Origin: Candidatus Kaiserbacteria bacterium CG10_big_fil_rev_8_21_14_0_10_56_12
GTDB taxonomy: Bacteria > Patescibacteriota > Minisyncoccia > Phycocordibacterales > Phycocordibacteraceae
Direction: 5' to 3'
DNA length: 52,973 nt
Assembly: GCA_002773355.1 (NCBI GenBank)
Contig: PFBL01000021.1
Location: 6,734-59,706, forward strand
Shown: piece after piece, positions 7,572 to 16,064 of the stretch
How the letters are laid out: each line of letters starts with the position of its first letter
How positions within the stretch are numbered: the stretch's first letter is position 1
Notes under the pieces: model-generated
Told to the model about the DNA's origin: nothing
The model's input: only the letters and a program-made list of their open reading frames with translations
Database searches by the model: none
Position numbers and translations under genes: made by a program

Positions 7572-8792
7572 ATGGATACCGACGGCAACGCACCGCAAGC
7601 AGACGAACGTCCGTCTGAGAAAAAGTACATTCGCACCTTTGCGGGTGATATGGCGACCGCGAAGCGAGCCGGCACGAGTGAACCTGCGGCAGCAGCGCTG
7701 CCGCCCGCTCCGCCGAGCAAGGAGGCGCCGCCACAGAAACCGCCCCCTGTGCCGCTCTGGGACACAAATGCGCGCGAGGCGGCGCGGGAGAAGGTGCGCA
7801 ACCAAATTGCGTTCGACGAGGCGCACGCGATACATCGTGAGACCGAGCGGCCTGCCCCTCCGATCGAGCGTGCCGAGGAGATGCTTCTGAACACCGCGTC
7901 GCCTCTGCATACCTATGCCGACGACTTCTCTCAGAAGGTAAAAGAGGAGCAGGCGTCACCCGCGACCGTGCTGGCCGCCGAGCAGGACGCGGCGGCGCGC
8001 GGCGGTGCGACCGTCGAGGCCGTCTCTCCCGCGTGGAATTGGTTCGCCATTGGTGGCGGTGTTGTGCTCTTAGTACTCGGCGGCGTAGGCATCTACTACG
8101 GATACACCACCTACCAAGCGCAACATAAGCCGGTGGTGCTCGCGCCGGTTATCTCGGCCCGTATTTTCGCGGAGTCTGAGGAGCTTGTGGGGGGAGAAGG
8201 GCCGACCATGCTCACGGCGATGCAACAATCGCTCGAACGCCCGCTTACGCCAGGGACGATTAGACACCTCGCGAGCCCGAGTGCCACCACCACGCGTAAA
8301 AGCATTTTCGTCGCGCTCGATCTCCCGGCGCCAAACATCCTGGTGCGCAATGTACAGGGAGCAGGCAGTATGGCCGGCGTCATTGCCACCGAGGGCACCC
8401 AGAGCCTATTCTTCATTCTTTCGGTAAGTTCTTATAGCGATACGTTCGCGGGGATGTTGCAGTGGGAGCCGCGTATGCAAAAGGATATGGAGACTCTCTT
8501 CCCACCTTATCCACAAGCGCCGGCGGGTTATGTAAGTGCTTCGGCTACCAGTACCGAGAAGGTGGCGAACACGGCATCATCGACTCCAGCTCACAACACA
8601 GCGCCGACGGTGTATGTGCCTACCTTCCGCGACGAAGTCGCGGCGGACCATGATGTGCGCGTGCTCAAAGATGCAGAGGGACGTAGTTTGATCATCTATG
8701 GGTATTGGAACAATGACACGCTCATTATTGCCCGTACGGGTGCAGCCTTTACCGAGATTGTCGATCGGCTCGCACGTGTCCGCACGCAGTAG
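7572..8792 (+). CDS. Single-pass membrane-anchored protein of unknown function
   Basis: Not recognised. The 406-aa product has a cytoplasmic-looking N-terminal region of about 150 residues with a Pro/Ala-rich stretch (about residues 40-65), a single transmembrane helix near residues 156-178 (GGGVVLLVLGGVGIYYGY), and an extracytoplasmic domain of about 225 residues with a Ser/Thr/Ala-rich linker near residue 325. The start is placed at 7572, where TACTAT (7557-7562) lies 9 nt upstream; an in-frame GTG at 7551 is the alternative. The topology is typical of CPR envelope proteins. Confidence 0.65.
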   Translation: MDTDGNAPQADERPSEKKYIRTFAGDMATAKRAGTSEPAAAALPPAPPSKEAPPQKPPPVPLWDTNAREAAREKVRNQIAFDEAHAIHRETERPAPPIERAEEMLLNTASPLHTYADDFSQKVKEEQASPATVLAAEQDAAARGGATVEAVSPAWNWFAIGGGVVLLVLGGVGIYYGYTTYQAQHKPVVLAPVISARIFAESEELVGGEGPTMLTAMQQSLERPLTPGTIRHLASPSATTTRKSIFVALDLPAPNILVRNVQGAGSMAGVIATEGTQSLFFILSVSSYSDTFAGMLQWEPRMQKDMETLFPPYPQAPAGYVSASATSTEKVANTASSTPAHNTAPTVYVPTFRDEVAADHDVRVLKDAEGRSLIIYGYWNNDTLIIARTGAAFTEIVDRLARVRTQ

Positions 8793-8812
8793 ATATCTGC
8801 TACCATTTGTCC

Positions 8813-9163
8813 ATGAAGACGCAACACTTTAAAAAGAAGCTCGAAGCTGAAAAGGATAAATTGGAGGCAGGGATGCGGGGCGTAGGGCGTAAAAGTGCTG
8901 TGGTGCCCGACGACTGGGAGGTGGCTCCCGCAGAGGAGGGGCGTGAGACTGACTCCGTCGATCAGGCTGACGTAACCACAAGCAGAGAAAACGAGGCCGC
9001 GGTACTCGATGCGCTCGAGTCTCATTATGACAATGTGCTAGCCGCACTCCGGAGAATAGAAAAGGGAACCTATGGACACTGCGAAGTGTGTGACACGCTC
9101 CTGCCTGAGGCGCGACTTGAGGCGAATCCTGCGGCGACGACGTGTGCAGAGCACATGCGCTAG
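8813..9163 (+). CDS. TraR/DksA-type zinc-finger protein
   Basis: Probable RNA-polymerase-binding regulator. A coiled-coil-forming N-terminal half (KKKLEAEKDKLEAGM and ESHYDNVLAALRRIEKGTYG) precedes a finger that reads CEVC, about 17 residues, then C-x2-H; the last Cys of the standard four-Cys finger is His. At 116 aa it is shorter than E. coli DksA. TACCAT (8801-8806) ends 6 nt before the ATG. The comM-like gene starts 2 nt after its stop, so the two are probably co-transcribed. Confidence 0.85.
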   Translation: MKTQHFKKKLEAEKDKLEAGMRGVGRKSAVVPDDWEVAPAEEGRETDSVDQADVTTSRENEAAVLDALESHYDNVLAALRRIEKGTYGHCEVCDTLLPEARLEANPAATTCAEHMR

Positions 9164-9165
9164 GC

Positions 9166-10727
9166 ATGGCCGAGCATGCACCACAGACTCGCAAGAAGAG
9201 TGCACCGCTGAAGAAGCACGGCTATGCCAAAACACTCGCGGCCCAGCCGCTCGGGTCAGCCGCGGAGCTTGTCGTCGTCGAGGCTGACCTAACGCGCGGG
9301 CTCCACTCCTTTTCGATTGTAGGGCTGGCGGACAAGGCGGTGGCCGAGGCAAGCGATCGGTTGAGCGCCGCTTTACGGCATTCCGGCATCAAGTCGCCCA
9401 AACAGCAGAACAAACGCATCGTGCTCTCGCTCTCACCAGCAGATCTTAAGAAGGAGGGTGCGCACTACGATCTCGCGCTTGCGATAGCCTACCTTATTGC
9501 GGCTGACGAACTCACGGGCGATTTCGACGACAGTCTCTTTATCGGTGAACTCGCGCTCGATGGCACGTTGCGTGCGGTGCGCGGCGTACTTCCACAAGTT
9601 CTCGCCGCCAAGAAGAAGGGTATCGGCACTATCTACGTGCCGCCGGGCAATGCGCGCGAGGCACTGCTCGCTGAATGGGTTGTCGTCTATGCACCAGCGT
9701 CGATCGCAGACCTCATTGCTCATTTTAAAAAAGAGAAACCGCTCCCGCGGCTTGTCAGCGACAAGAAGAAAACGACTCCACCGCCCGCCATCGACCTTTC
9801 AGAGGTCAAAGGCCAAGAGAGCGCGAAGCGCGCACTCGAGATCGCGGCGGCAGGGCGGCACAACATTGTGTTCTATGGGCCGCCCGGCACCGGCAAGACA
9901 ATGCTGGCCCGCGCGCTGGCAGGGATACTACCGCCGCTTACGAGCGACGAGATGCTCGAGGTGACGGCTATACATTCCACCGCGGCGCTCCTAAAGGATG
10001 GCGAAGCAGTGCAGTGGCCGCCCTTTCGTGCACCGCATCACTCGGTTTCGCACGTCGCTATCGTGGGTGGAGGAGCGTTCCCCAAGGCCGGGGAAGTGAC
10101 GCTCGCACATAAGGGCGTGCTGTTTCTGGACGAATTTCCGGAGTTTGACTCGCGGGCGCTCGAGGCGCTCCGTCAGCCGCTTGAGGATCGAGTCGTCACG
10201 GTATCGAGAGCGCGTGCTACGGTCACCTTTCCCGCTGACTGCATGATAGTTGCGGCTATGAACCCGGCGACACTCTCTCAGACGACGCGCGTGTTGCGGT
10301 ACGGGCGGCCGCGAAGCAGGCGAGACGCATCTCGCGCCCGATTGTCGATCGCCTGGATTTGTGGATCGAGGTGCCGCTCGTGCCACACGAGACGCTCACC
10401 AAACTCTCTACGGGAGAATCGTCAGCGCGCGTACGCGAGCGCGTCGTTGCCGCGCGTGCGCGGGCCGAGAAGCGTACTGGCACAAAAGGGAGCGCCAACG
10501 CATTACTCACCGGCCGCGAGCTCGACGAGAAGAGCGGCTTCACTATCGCCGCAAAGGAGGCGCTCACAACCGCCGCTGCGCGCTTACATCTTTCGCCACG
10601 CAGTTACCATCGGACTATGCGCGTTGCCCGCACTATCGCTGATCTTACCGGTGCCGACTCGGTTACGCCGGCCTTTGTGCACGAGGCACTTCAGTATCGC
10701 CCACGCGGTCTCTTCGGCTTCGAGTAA
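9166..10727 (+). pseudogene. comM: ComM-like magnesium-chelatase family AAA+ ATPase, frameshifted
   Basis: ComM is a hexameric helicase promoting branch migration in natural transformation. The first frame encodes the Lon-S5-like N-terminal domain, a Walker A (GPPGTGKT, near residue 243), Walker B (VLFLDEFPEF) and the segment up to AAMNP. It then runs into an unrelated basic sequence, while the C-terminal part ([16 protein letters not shown] to RPRGLFGFE) continues in the -1 frame from about 10275. One missing base, a programmed -1 shift or a sequencing error would explain this. The CPCG zinc-finger loop normally after AAMNP is absent in every frame. No heptameric slippery site is obvious. 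Confidence 0.8.
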
Positions 10728-10736
10728 CGTACAAAA

Positions 10737-11831
10737 CTAGTGTGCAAAAGGATTCGCGGCGCCACGGACCTCGAAGTGGATGTGATTACCTGTTGACTTA
10801 CCCGTGCTACCCACGTAGCCGATAACCTGACCCGCGCTCACTGCTTGGCCGGGCGTTACGATACCGTGCGTCATGTGCGCATAGAGCGTTTGCGTACCAT
10901 TTTTATGCGATATAACCACGTAGTTACCGTACCCACCGTTCCAACCGCTATTGCGCGCGATGATCACGGTACCGTCAGCCGCCGCGTGGATCGGCGTCCC
11001 TCGTGAGGCGCCAAAGTCTACGGCGTTGTGGCCATGCAAACCTTGGCTGAGGCGTGCACCCGGAAGGGGATTACTGTAGTAGCCCTTCAGCGCGGGCCCG
11101 CCGCCGCCGAGGTACGGTTCTGCACCGACGCTGTGTGACGAAGACGGCTTCGCAGACACCGATGGCGCCACTTCGCCACCCGGGATAATGATGGTCGAGC
11201 CGACCGCGAGAGAGGAAGCGGGGTCAAGCCCGTTGAACTGTGCGATTTCATTAGCATCTGCATCGTACTTCTTGGCAATGGACTTAAGGGTGTCTCCCTT
11301 GACGATGGTGCGCTTCACTCCTGAGATCGGCAGGATGACAAGCGTCTGACCGACGTGGATGTCCTTGGCGCTTTTCAGATTGTTTGCCCAGATAATCGTG
11401 TTTACCGAGACACGGAACATTCTGGCAATAACAGAAAGGGTGTCCCCCTCGCGCACCACGTAGACAGAGATGGTGTCCGACTGCGGCGCGTCGGCGACGT
11501 CGGCGAGCGTCCCGGACGGACCGCTATAGGAAACGAGGGCGCTGTCACCCGATGTGGTGAGTGGTACCTCGAGCCCTGCGTTTGGGTCGCTATTGGTGGT
11601 CGCGACGAGCGCGGGCGTCGTCGAGCTCGGTACGAGCGAGTCGGCAGCGGCGTCCGCGCTTTTATAAAATGGCCAGAATGCACTGGTGGTATGAGGCAAG
11701 ACTGCCGCGGCAAAAGCCAGGCTAGCCACTCCTAGGATGAAAAAGTTTCGGGTTGATTTAATAGATAAACCAGGATGCGCGGCAGTTCTGAACATACAAG
11801 AATGGCCTACATACTCGCGTATATAAGCCAT
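10737..11831 (-). CDS. LysM domain M23 peptidoglycan endopeptidase
   Basis: An exported cell-wall hydrolase. The N terminus carries a signal or anchor helix (FFILGVASLAFAAAVLP) and a Ser/Thr-rich linker. Two LysM motifs follow (YVVREGDTLSVIARMF and TIVKGDTLKSIAKKYD, each ending in a GQTLVILP-like strand). The C-terminal M23 domain has the zinc ligands in HNAVDFGASRG, the YAHM segment and HIHFEV. The ATG at 11831 is used because the promoter just upstream would start transcription about 27 nt before it; a second ATG at 11795 is possible. Lysostaphin-type activity is inferred from intact ligands. Confidence 0.9.
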   Translation of the reverse strand: MAYIREYVGHSCMFRTAAHPGLSIKSTRNFFILGVASLAFAAAVLPHTTSAFWPFYKSADAAADSLVPSSTTPALVATTNSDPNAGLEVPLTTSGDSALVSYSGPSGTLADVADAPQSDTISVYVVREGDTLSVIARMFRVSVNTIIWANNLKSAKDIHVGQTLVILPISGVKRTIVKGDTLKSIAKKYDADANEIAQFNGLDPASSLAVGSTIIIPGGEVAPSVSAKPSSSHSVGAEPYLGGGGPALKGYYSNPLPGARLSQGLHGHNAVDFGASRGTPIHAAADGTVIIARNSGWNGGYGNYVVISHKNGTQTLYAHMTHGIVTPGQAVSAGQVIGYVGSTGKSTGNHIHFEVRGAANPFAH

Positions 11832-11864
11832 TCCTTGAAGTCTTTCGTATCAGGCGATAGGTCG

Positions 11865-11892
11865 AGTATAGCGTGAGCGAGGGCAGAGTCAA
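11865..11892 (-). promoter_or_regulatory. Promoter of the M23 peptidase gene
   Basis: On the minus strand TTGACT (11892-11887), a 16-nt spacer and TATACT (11870-11865). The predicted start near 11858 gives a leader of about 27 nt. Confidence 0.55.
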
Positions 11893-11942
11893 TCGTCTCT
11901 CGGGATGCCTGTGGAGAGCGCTTTTTAGGGTATATTCGATAG

Positions 11943-13895
11943 GTGAATTATCTTGATGGATTGAACGCGGCGCAGGCCCAGGCGGTACAGAGCACTGAAG
12001 GGCCGGTGTCCGTAATAGCAGGCGCAGGGTCGGGGAAGACCCGCGTGCTCACGACGCGTATCTATCACCTCATACGCAAAGGGATACCGGCTAACGAGAT
12101 CCTGGCGGTCACGTTTACAAATAAGGCGGCGCGAGAAATGCGCGAACGCGTGCGCGCGATGCTTGGCGACGTCGCCCTAAACGATACGCCGTTCATTGCC
12201 ACCTTTCATGGTCTTGGTCGGGAATTGCTCGAAAGCTACGGGAAGGTTATTGGCGTACCGCGATACTTCTCAGTCTATGATCGGGACGATTCTGAGAAGG
12301 TCGTTGCTTCTGCGCTAAAGGCGCTCGACGTAGAGACCAAAGAGCTCTCGCCGCGGGCGGTGCTGGGGCGCATCTCGCGCGCGAAGGGGGAGGGGCTGCG
12401 CGCGAGCGATTATCATGAACGCCACGGGCGCTCGAGCTTTGGTAACCGCATCACGAGCGAAGTGTGGCTCCGCTATGAAAAAACGCTTGCGGCAGAAAAG
12501 GCGCTCGATTTTGATGATCTCATCGCACTGCCGGTGCATATGCTCGAAGAGCACGCCGACGTGCGTGCGCGCGCACAAGAGCGGTGGCGGTATATCCACA
12601 TTGATGAATACCAGGACACCAATAACTTGCAGGAGAAGCTTGCGGGCTTGCTCGCCGAGAAGCACCGAAACATCTTCGTCGTAGGTGACGGCGATCAAGC
12701 GATCTATGGCTGGCGAGGGGCCAAGATGGAAAATATTCTCAACTTTGAAAAAAGGAATCCCGGTGCCGAGACGATCGTGCTCGAACACAACTATCGTTCT
12801 ACGAGAAATCTCGTCGACGCGGCAAACGGCGTCATCGAGAAGAACAAAAATCGCAAGAACAAGATCTCTACCACAGAGAACGCGCGCGGAGAACCGATTG
12901 TCATACACATTGCCGTGAACGCAGAGGATGAGGCGCACTGGATCGCACACAAGATACGCGACCTGATGCGAGATGGCACGAAGCCGGAACAGGTCGCGAT
13001 ACTCTTCCGCACCAATTTCCAGTCACGTGCCCTCGAAGAGGGACTTCTGCACGCCGGGATCCCCTACAAACTTCTGGGCACACACTTTTTTGCTCGCAAA
13101 GAAATCAAGGATGTTCTCGCATGGATTCGACTCGCACTTGATCCCACGCGACAGGTCGACATGGTGCGTGCAGTCGCGAGCCCGCCGCGGGGCATCGGTA
13201 AGGTCACTCTGGGTAAACTCGTCGCGGGCCAGCGGGAGAGTCTGCGGTCGAGCGAACGCAGTAAGGTCGAAACATTTGAAAAGCTCGTAGCAGAGATCGG
13301 CCGCGCAGTCGACAGTCTCTGTGCATCTGAGTTTGTAAAATTGGTCATCGAGAAGAGTGGGATGCGCGCCGCACTGGCAGAGGGCAACGAGGAAGAACGA
13401 GAACGCTTTGAAAACATCGAGGAGCTGGCATCGGTCGCGACGCGCCACGATGGACTCCCGGGACGCGAGGGGATCGCAGCTTTTTTGGCAGATGCAGCGC
13501 TCTCGAGTGATCAGGACGAAATGGACCTACCAGCCAAGGCTGGTCAAAAGGAGAAAGGTGGAGTGACGCTCATGACGGTGCATGCGGCGAAAGGGCTTGA
13601 ATTCGACACGGTGTTTGTGAGTGGTATGGAGGAAGGGCTTTTCCCTCACCATGGGATGGGCAACGATGTGAATCGAGACGAAGAAGAGGAGCGTAGACTT
13701 TTCTACGTGGCGATGACGCGCGCCAAAACACGCCTCTTCCTCACGCTCGCACGGATTCGTAAGATTTATGGCAGTGATTTCCTCTCTGAGCCGTCATCGT
13801 TTCTCGCTGATATCGACAACACTCTCCTACTTCTCGACGAGACGACGGGAGAGTCGTTCGGTAGCTATAGTAGCGAGGACGTTATCGAGGTCTAG
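11943..13895 (+). CDS. UvrD/PcrA/Rep-type superfamily 1A DNA helicase
   Basis: A 3'-5' DNA helicase for repair and replication restart. All SF1A motifs are visible: Walker A AGAGSGKT near residue 28, TFTNKAAREM (Ia), DEYQDTN (II) near 220, GDGDQAIYGWRGA (III), EHNYRSTRN (IV), VTLMTVHAAKGLEFDTVF (V) and RRLFYVAMTRAK (VI). It is 650 aa, shorter than E. coli UvrD, and ends soon after motif VI. The start is GTG at 11943: TATATT (11931-11936) ends 6 nt before it and there is no Shine-Dalgarno. Its TAG stop overlaps the stop of the convergent gene. Confidence 0.95.
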   Translation: MNYLDGLNAAQAQAVQSTEGPVSVIAGAGSGKTRVLTTRIYHLIRKGIPANEILAVTFTNKAAREMRERVRAMLGDVALNDTPFIATFHGLGRELLESYGKVIGVPRYFSVYDRDDSEKVVASALKALDVETKELSPRAVLGRISRAKGEGLRASDYHERHGRSSFGNRITSEVWLRYEKTLAAEKALDFDDLIALPVHMLEEHADVRARAQERWRYIHIDEYQDTNNLQEKLAGLLAEKHRNIFVVGDGDQAIYGWRGAKMENILNFEKRNPGAETIVLEHNYRSTRNLVDAANGVIEKNKNRKNKISTTENARGEPIVIHIAVNAEDEAHWIAHKIRDLMRDGTKPEQVAILFRTNFQSRALEEGLLHAGIPYKLLGTHFFARKEIKDVLAWIRLALDPTRQVDMVRAVASPPRGIGKVTLGKLVAGQRESLRSSERSKVETFEKLVAEIGRAVDSLCASEFVKLVIEKSGMRAALAEGNEEERERFENIEELASVATRHDGLPGREGIAAFLADAALSSDQDEMDLPAKAGQKEKGGVTLMTVHAAKGLEFDTVFVSGMEEGLFPHHGMGNDVNRDEEEERRLFYVAMTRAKTRLFLTLARIRKIYGSDFLSEPSSFLADIDNTLLLLDETTGESFGSYSSEDVIEV

Positions 13896-14173
13896 TCAGC
13901 GTCCTTAATGCCCAGGTGCTCCTTCAGTGTCGTCTCGAGGGCTCCGCCGGACGAATAGGTATGTTGCCAGCGCGGGTCTTTATGTGCGGCCTCCATAACC
14001 TTTGCGAAGTTCTTAGCAGTGAGGTGTTCATCGCCATGTCTCGCAAGAGCGTCACTTAAAATCAAATGAGCACGGTCGAGGTGAGTGGTATCGATATGAG
14101 GATTGTTTTGGCGGAGTGTCTCGCGGAAGTGCGTACCGTGGGCAAGATCTGAGGGATGAAACTGATGCAACAT
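13892..14173 (-). CDS. Hypothetical protein, 93 aa
   Basis: Not recognised. A small His-rich soluble protein (HQFHPSDLAHGTHF at the N terminus, then a helical DRAHLILSDALARHGDEHL segment). There are no Cys residues and no membrane helix. Its stop codon overlaps the helicase stop on the other strand through a shared CTAG, leaving no intergenic space between the convergent genes. Coding status rests on an uninterrupted frame filling the gap and its ATG start. Confidence 0.55.
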   Translation of the reverse strand: MLHQFHPSDLAHGTHFRETLRQNNPHIDTTHLDRAHLILSDALARHGDEHLTAKNFAKVMEAAHKDPRWQHTYSSGGALETTLKEHLGIKDAD

Positions 14174-14226
14174 GGATCGTTGATTAGAATTATGGCAATA
14201 ATGCTATTCTCGTGTAGTGTACCACT

Positions 14227-14979
14227 ATGCACGCCAAGAAATCACTCGGCCAGCACTTCCTGATGCACGCACGTATCGCCGAGCGTATTGCGCTCGTGTC
14301 GGGCGTGACCAGTGACGACGTGGTTTTTGAAATCGGGCCTGGGACCGGCATGCTGACGCGGGAGCTACTCAAGCGCGCGAGGAAAGTGATCGCGCTCGAG
14401 GCTGATCAAGAACTTTTTGACAAACTGAAAGGCGAATTTGAGAGCGAGATTCGACAAAACCGTCTGGAACTTCTACAAGGAGACATACGAGCGTTCGACA
14501 TCAGTACGCTCTCCAAGGGTTACACATTGGTGGCAAACATCCCCTACTATCTCACGGGTGAAATTTTTAGAATGTTTCTCGAGAGTGAGAACCAGCCCGC
14601 GACCTTGACTCTCTTGGTGCAAAAGGAAGTGGCCGAACGTATCGCACGGAGCAAGAAGGAGAGCCTCCTCTCCCTCTCGGTGAAGGTGTACGGCGATCCG
14701 CACCACGAGTTCACGGTACCCCGTGGCGCGTTTGTGCCTGCACCGGCCGTAGACTCTGCGGTGCTGACCGTGCGTAACATTTCCCGCAAGAAATTCAGCT
14801 CTCGCGAGGAGGAAGAGCGTTTTTTTGTTATGTTGCGGGCCGGGTTTGCTCATAAACGCAAGTTTCTGGGCACTAATTTGAAGGAGGCAGGATTCCAAGC
14901 GAGCACGTTGCGAGCACAAGTCCGTGCTGAGGATGTGAGCGTAGAGGAGTGGCTCTCAGAGCTACGAGCAGGTGTGTAG
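14227..14979 (+). CDS. ksgA: 16S rRNA (adenine1518-N6/adenine1519-N6) dimethyltransferase
   Basis: Dimethylates two adjacent adenosines in the helix 45 loop of 16S rRNA, a late 30S maturation checkpoint. KSLGQHFL at the N terminus, the SAM-binding FEIGPGTGMLTREL motif near residue 35, the acidic VIALEAD, LQGDIRAF, and the catalytic NIPYYLTGEI are all present. The C-terminal domain has FVPAPAVDSAV and FAHKRKFLGTNL. Length is 250 aa. TAGTGT (14215-14220) ends 6 nt before the ATG, so translation is probably leaderless. Confidence 0.96.
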   Translation: MHAKKSLGQHFLMHARIAERIALVSGVTSDDVVFEIGPGTGMLTRELLKRARKVIALEADQELFDKLKGEFESEIRQNRLELLQGDIRAFDISTLSKGYTLVANIPYYLTGEIFRMFLESENQPATLTLLVQKEVAERIARSKKESLLSLSVKVYGDPHHEFTVPRGAFVPAPAVDSAVLTVRNISRKKFSSREEEERFFVMLRAGFAHKRKFLGTNLKEAGFQASTLRAQVRAEDVSVEEWLSELRAGV

Positions 14980-15026
14980 AGCGGGACCGATTTCTGCAAA
15001 ACCACTGATATACTGAGAGGTATATC

Positions 15027-16064
15027 ATGGCGATAATTCCAGCACATTGGCGTACAGGTGTGGCGGCTGTGTTCGCTCTCGCGCTAATCGCAGGAGCGTA
15101 CGTAGTGGCGCGCGGCATCGAGTCGCCAGAGCCGGCTCAAGCGTCTACTGAGACCGCCCTCTTGAAGCAGATTGCAGCACGAGACAGTGACGGAGACGGT
15201 CTTCCCGACTGGGAGGAGGCATTGTACGGCACAAATCCACAGGTCGTGGATACCTTTCATCTGGGGATGACTGACAGCCAGGCGGTCGCCAAGGGGCTCA
15301 TTGTGCCCAAGGCGGTGACGGCGACCCTCGCTTCAACCACACCCAAGGGAAACGTGGTGAGCACTGATCCGGCGCTCCCGCCGGCACCAGCTGAGGGCAC
15401 GCTCACCGCCGGCTTTGCAGAGAACTTCTTCTCTCTCTATCTGGCGGCGCTTCGCGCAAGTGGGGACGGGAATCTGTCTGATACCGATTTGCAAAACATT
15501 GCCACGCAAGCGCTTGCTGACCTCGCACAATCGGTCGTACTCACGCCGGACTACAAGTCGCTTCGGAATCTGCATACAGAGGGTTCTGGACCCGATGCTC
15601 TGAGGCGGTTTGCCGCGGCGGCGGATGCGGTATTCATAGCGAATAAAAATACCGCCACCAAGAGTGAGATTTATTATCTCCAGGCTCTGGTAGAGCAGAA
15701 GGGCGATGATGCAGCCGCAAAGCTCCTTGCTATTTCAAAGCTCTACCGCACGACTGCGGCAGGTCTTGCTGTATTGCCTGTGCCAGCAGAATTGGCACCG
15801 GACTATCTCCAGCTGATTAACGCGATGGCACGTCTGTCTAATCTCACCGAAGATTTTACGCGTGTTGATACCGATCCGCTCACGACGATGCTCGCACTGC
15901 AGCAATACCCGCAGACAGTATTAAATATGGGCAAGGCGCTGATTCAGATCGGAAACGTATATAAGACAGAAGAGGTCACCTTTAGTGCGGACGAGCCCGG
16001 GGCAATGTTTGCCAATGTAATGAGTGCCATCGCGGCAGAGCAAGGCAAGAAACAAACGCCATGA
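15027..16064 (+). CDS. Membrane-anchored protein with a thrombospondin-3-like calcium motif
   Basis: Function unknown. The 345-aa product has an N-terminal helix (AAVFALALIAGAYVVARG, about residues 11-30) that should export and anchor it. A D-x-D-x-D-G-x-x-D-x-x-E calcium loop (DSDGDGLPDWEEALYGTNP, residues about 53-71) follows, as in thrombospondin type-3 repeats of exported CPR proteins, then an Ala-rich helical domain. GAGAGG (15015-15020) lies 6 nt before the ATG as a Shine-Dalgarno, and TATACT (15009-15014) is a possible -10. It overlaps the next gene by an ATGA and heads the four-gene envelope run. Confidence 0.7.
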   Translation: MAIIPAHWRTGVAAVFALALIAGAYVVARGIESPEPAQASTETALLKQIAARDSDGDGLPDWEEALYGTNPQVVDTFHLGMTDSQAVAKGLIVPKAVTATLASTTPKGNVVSTDPALPPAPAEGTLTAGFAENFFSLYLAALRASGDGNLSDTDLQNIATQALADLAQSVVLTPDYKSLRNLHTEGSGPDALRRFAAAADAVFIANKNTATKSEIYYLQALVEQKGDDAAAKLLAISKLYRTTAAGLAVLPVPAELAPDYLQLINAMARLSNLTEDFTRVDTDPLTTMLALQQYPQTVLNMGKALIQIGNVYKTEEVTFSADEPGAMFANVMSAIAAEQGKKQTP

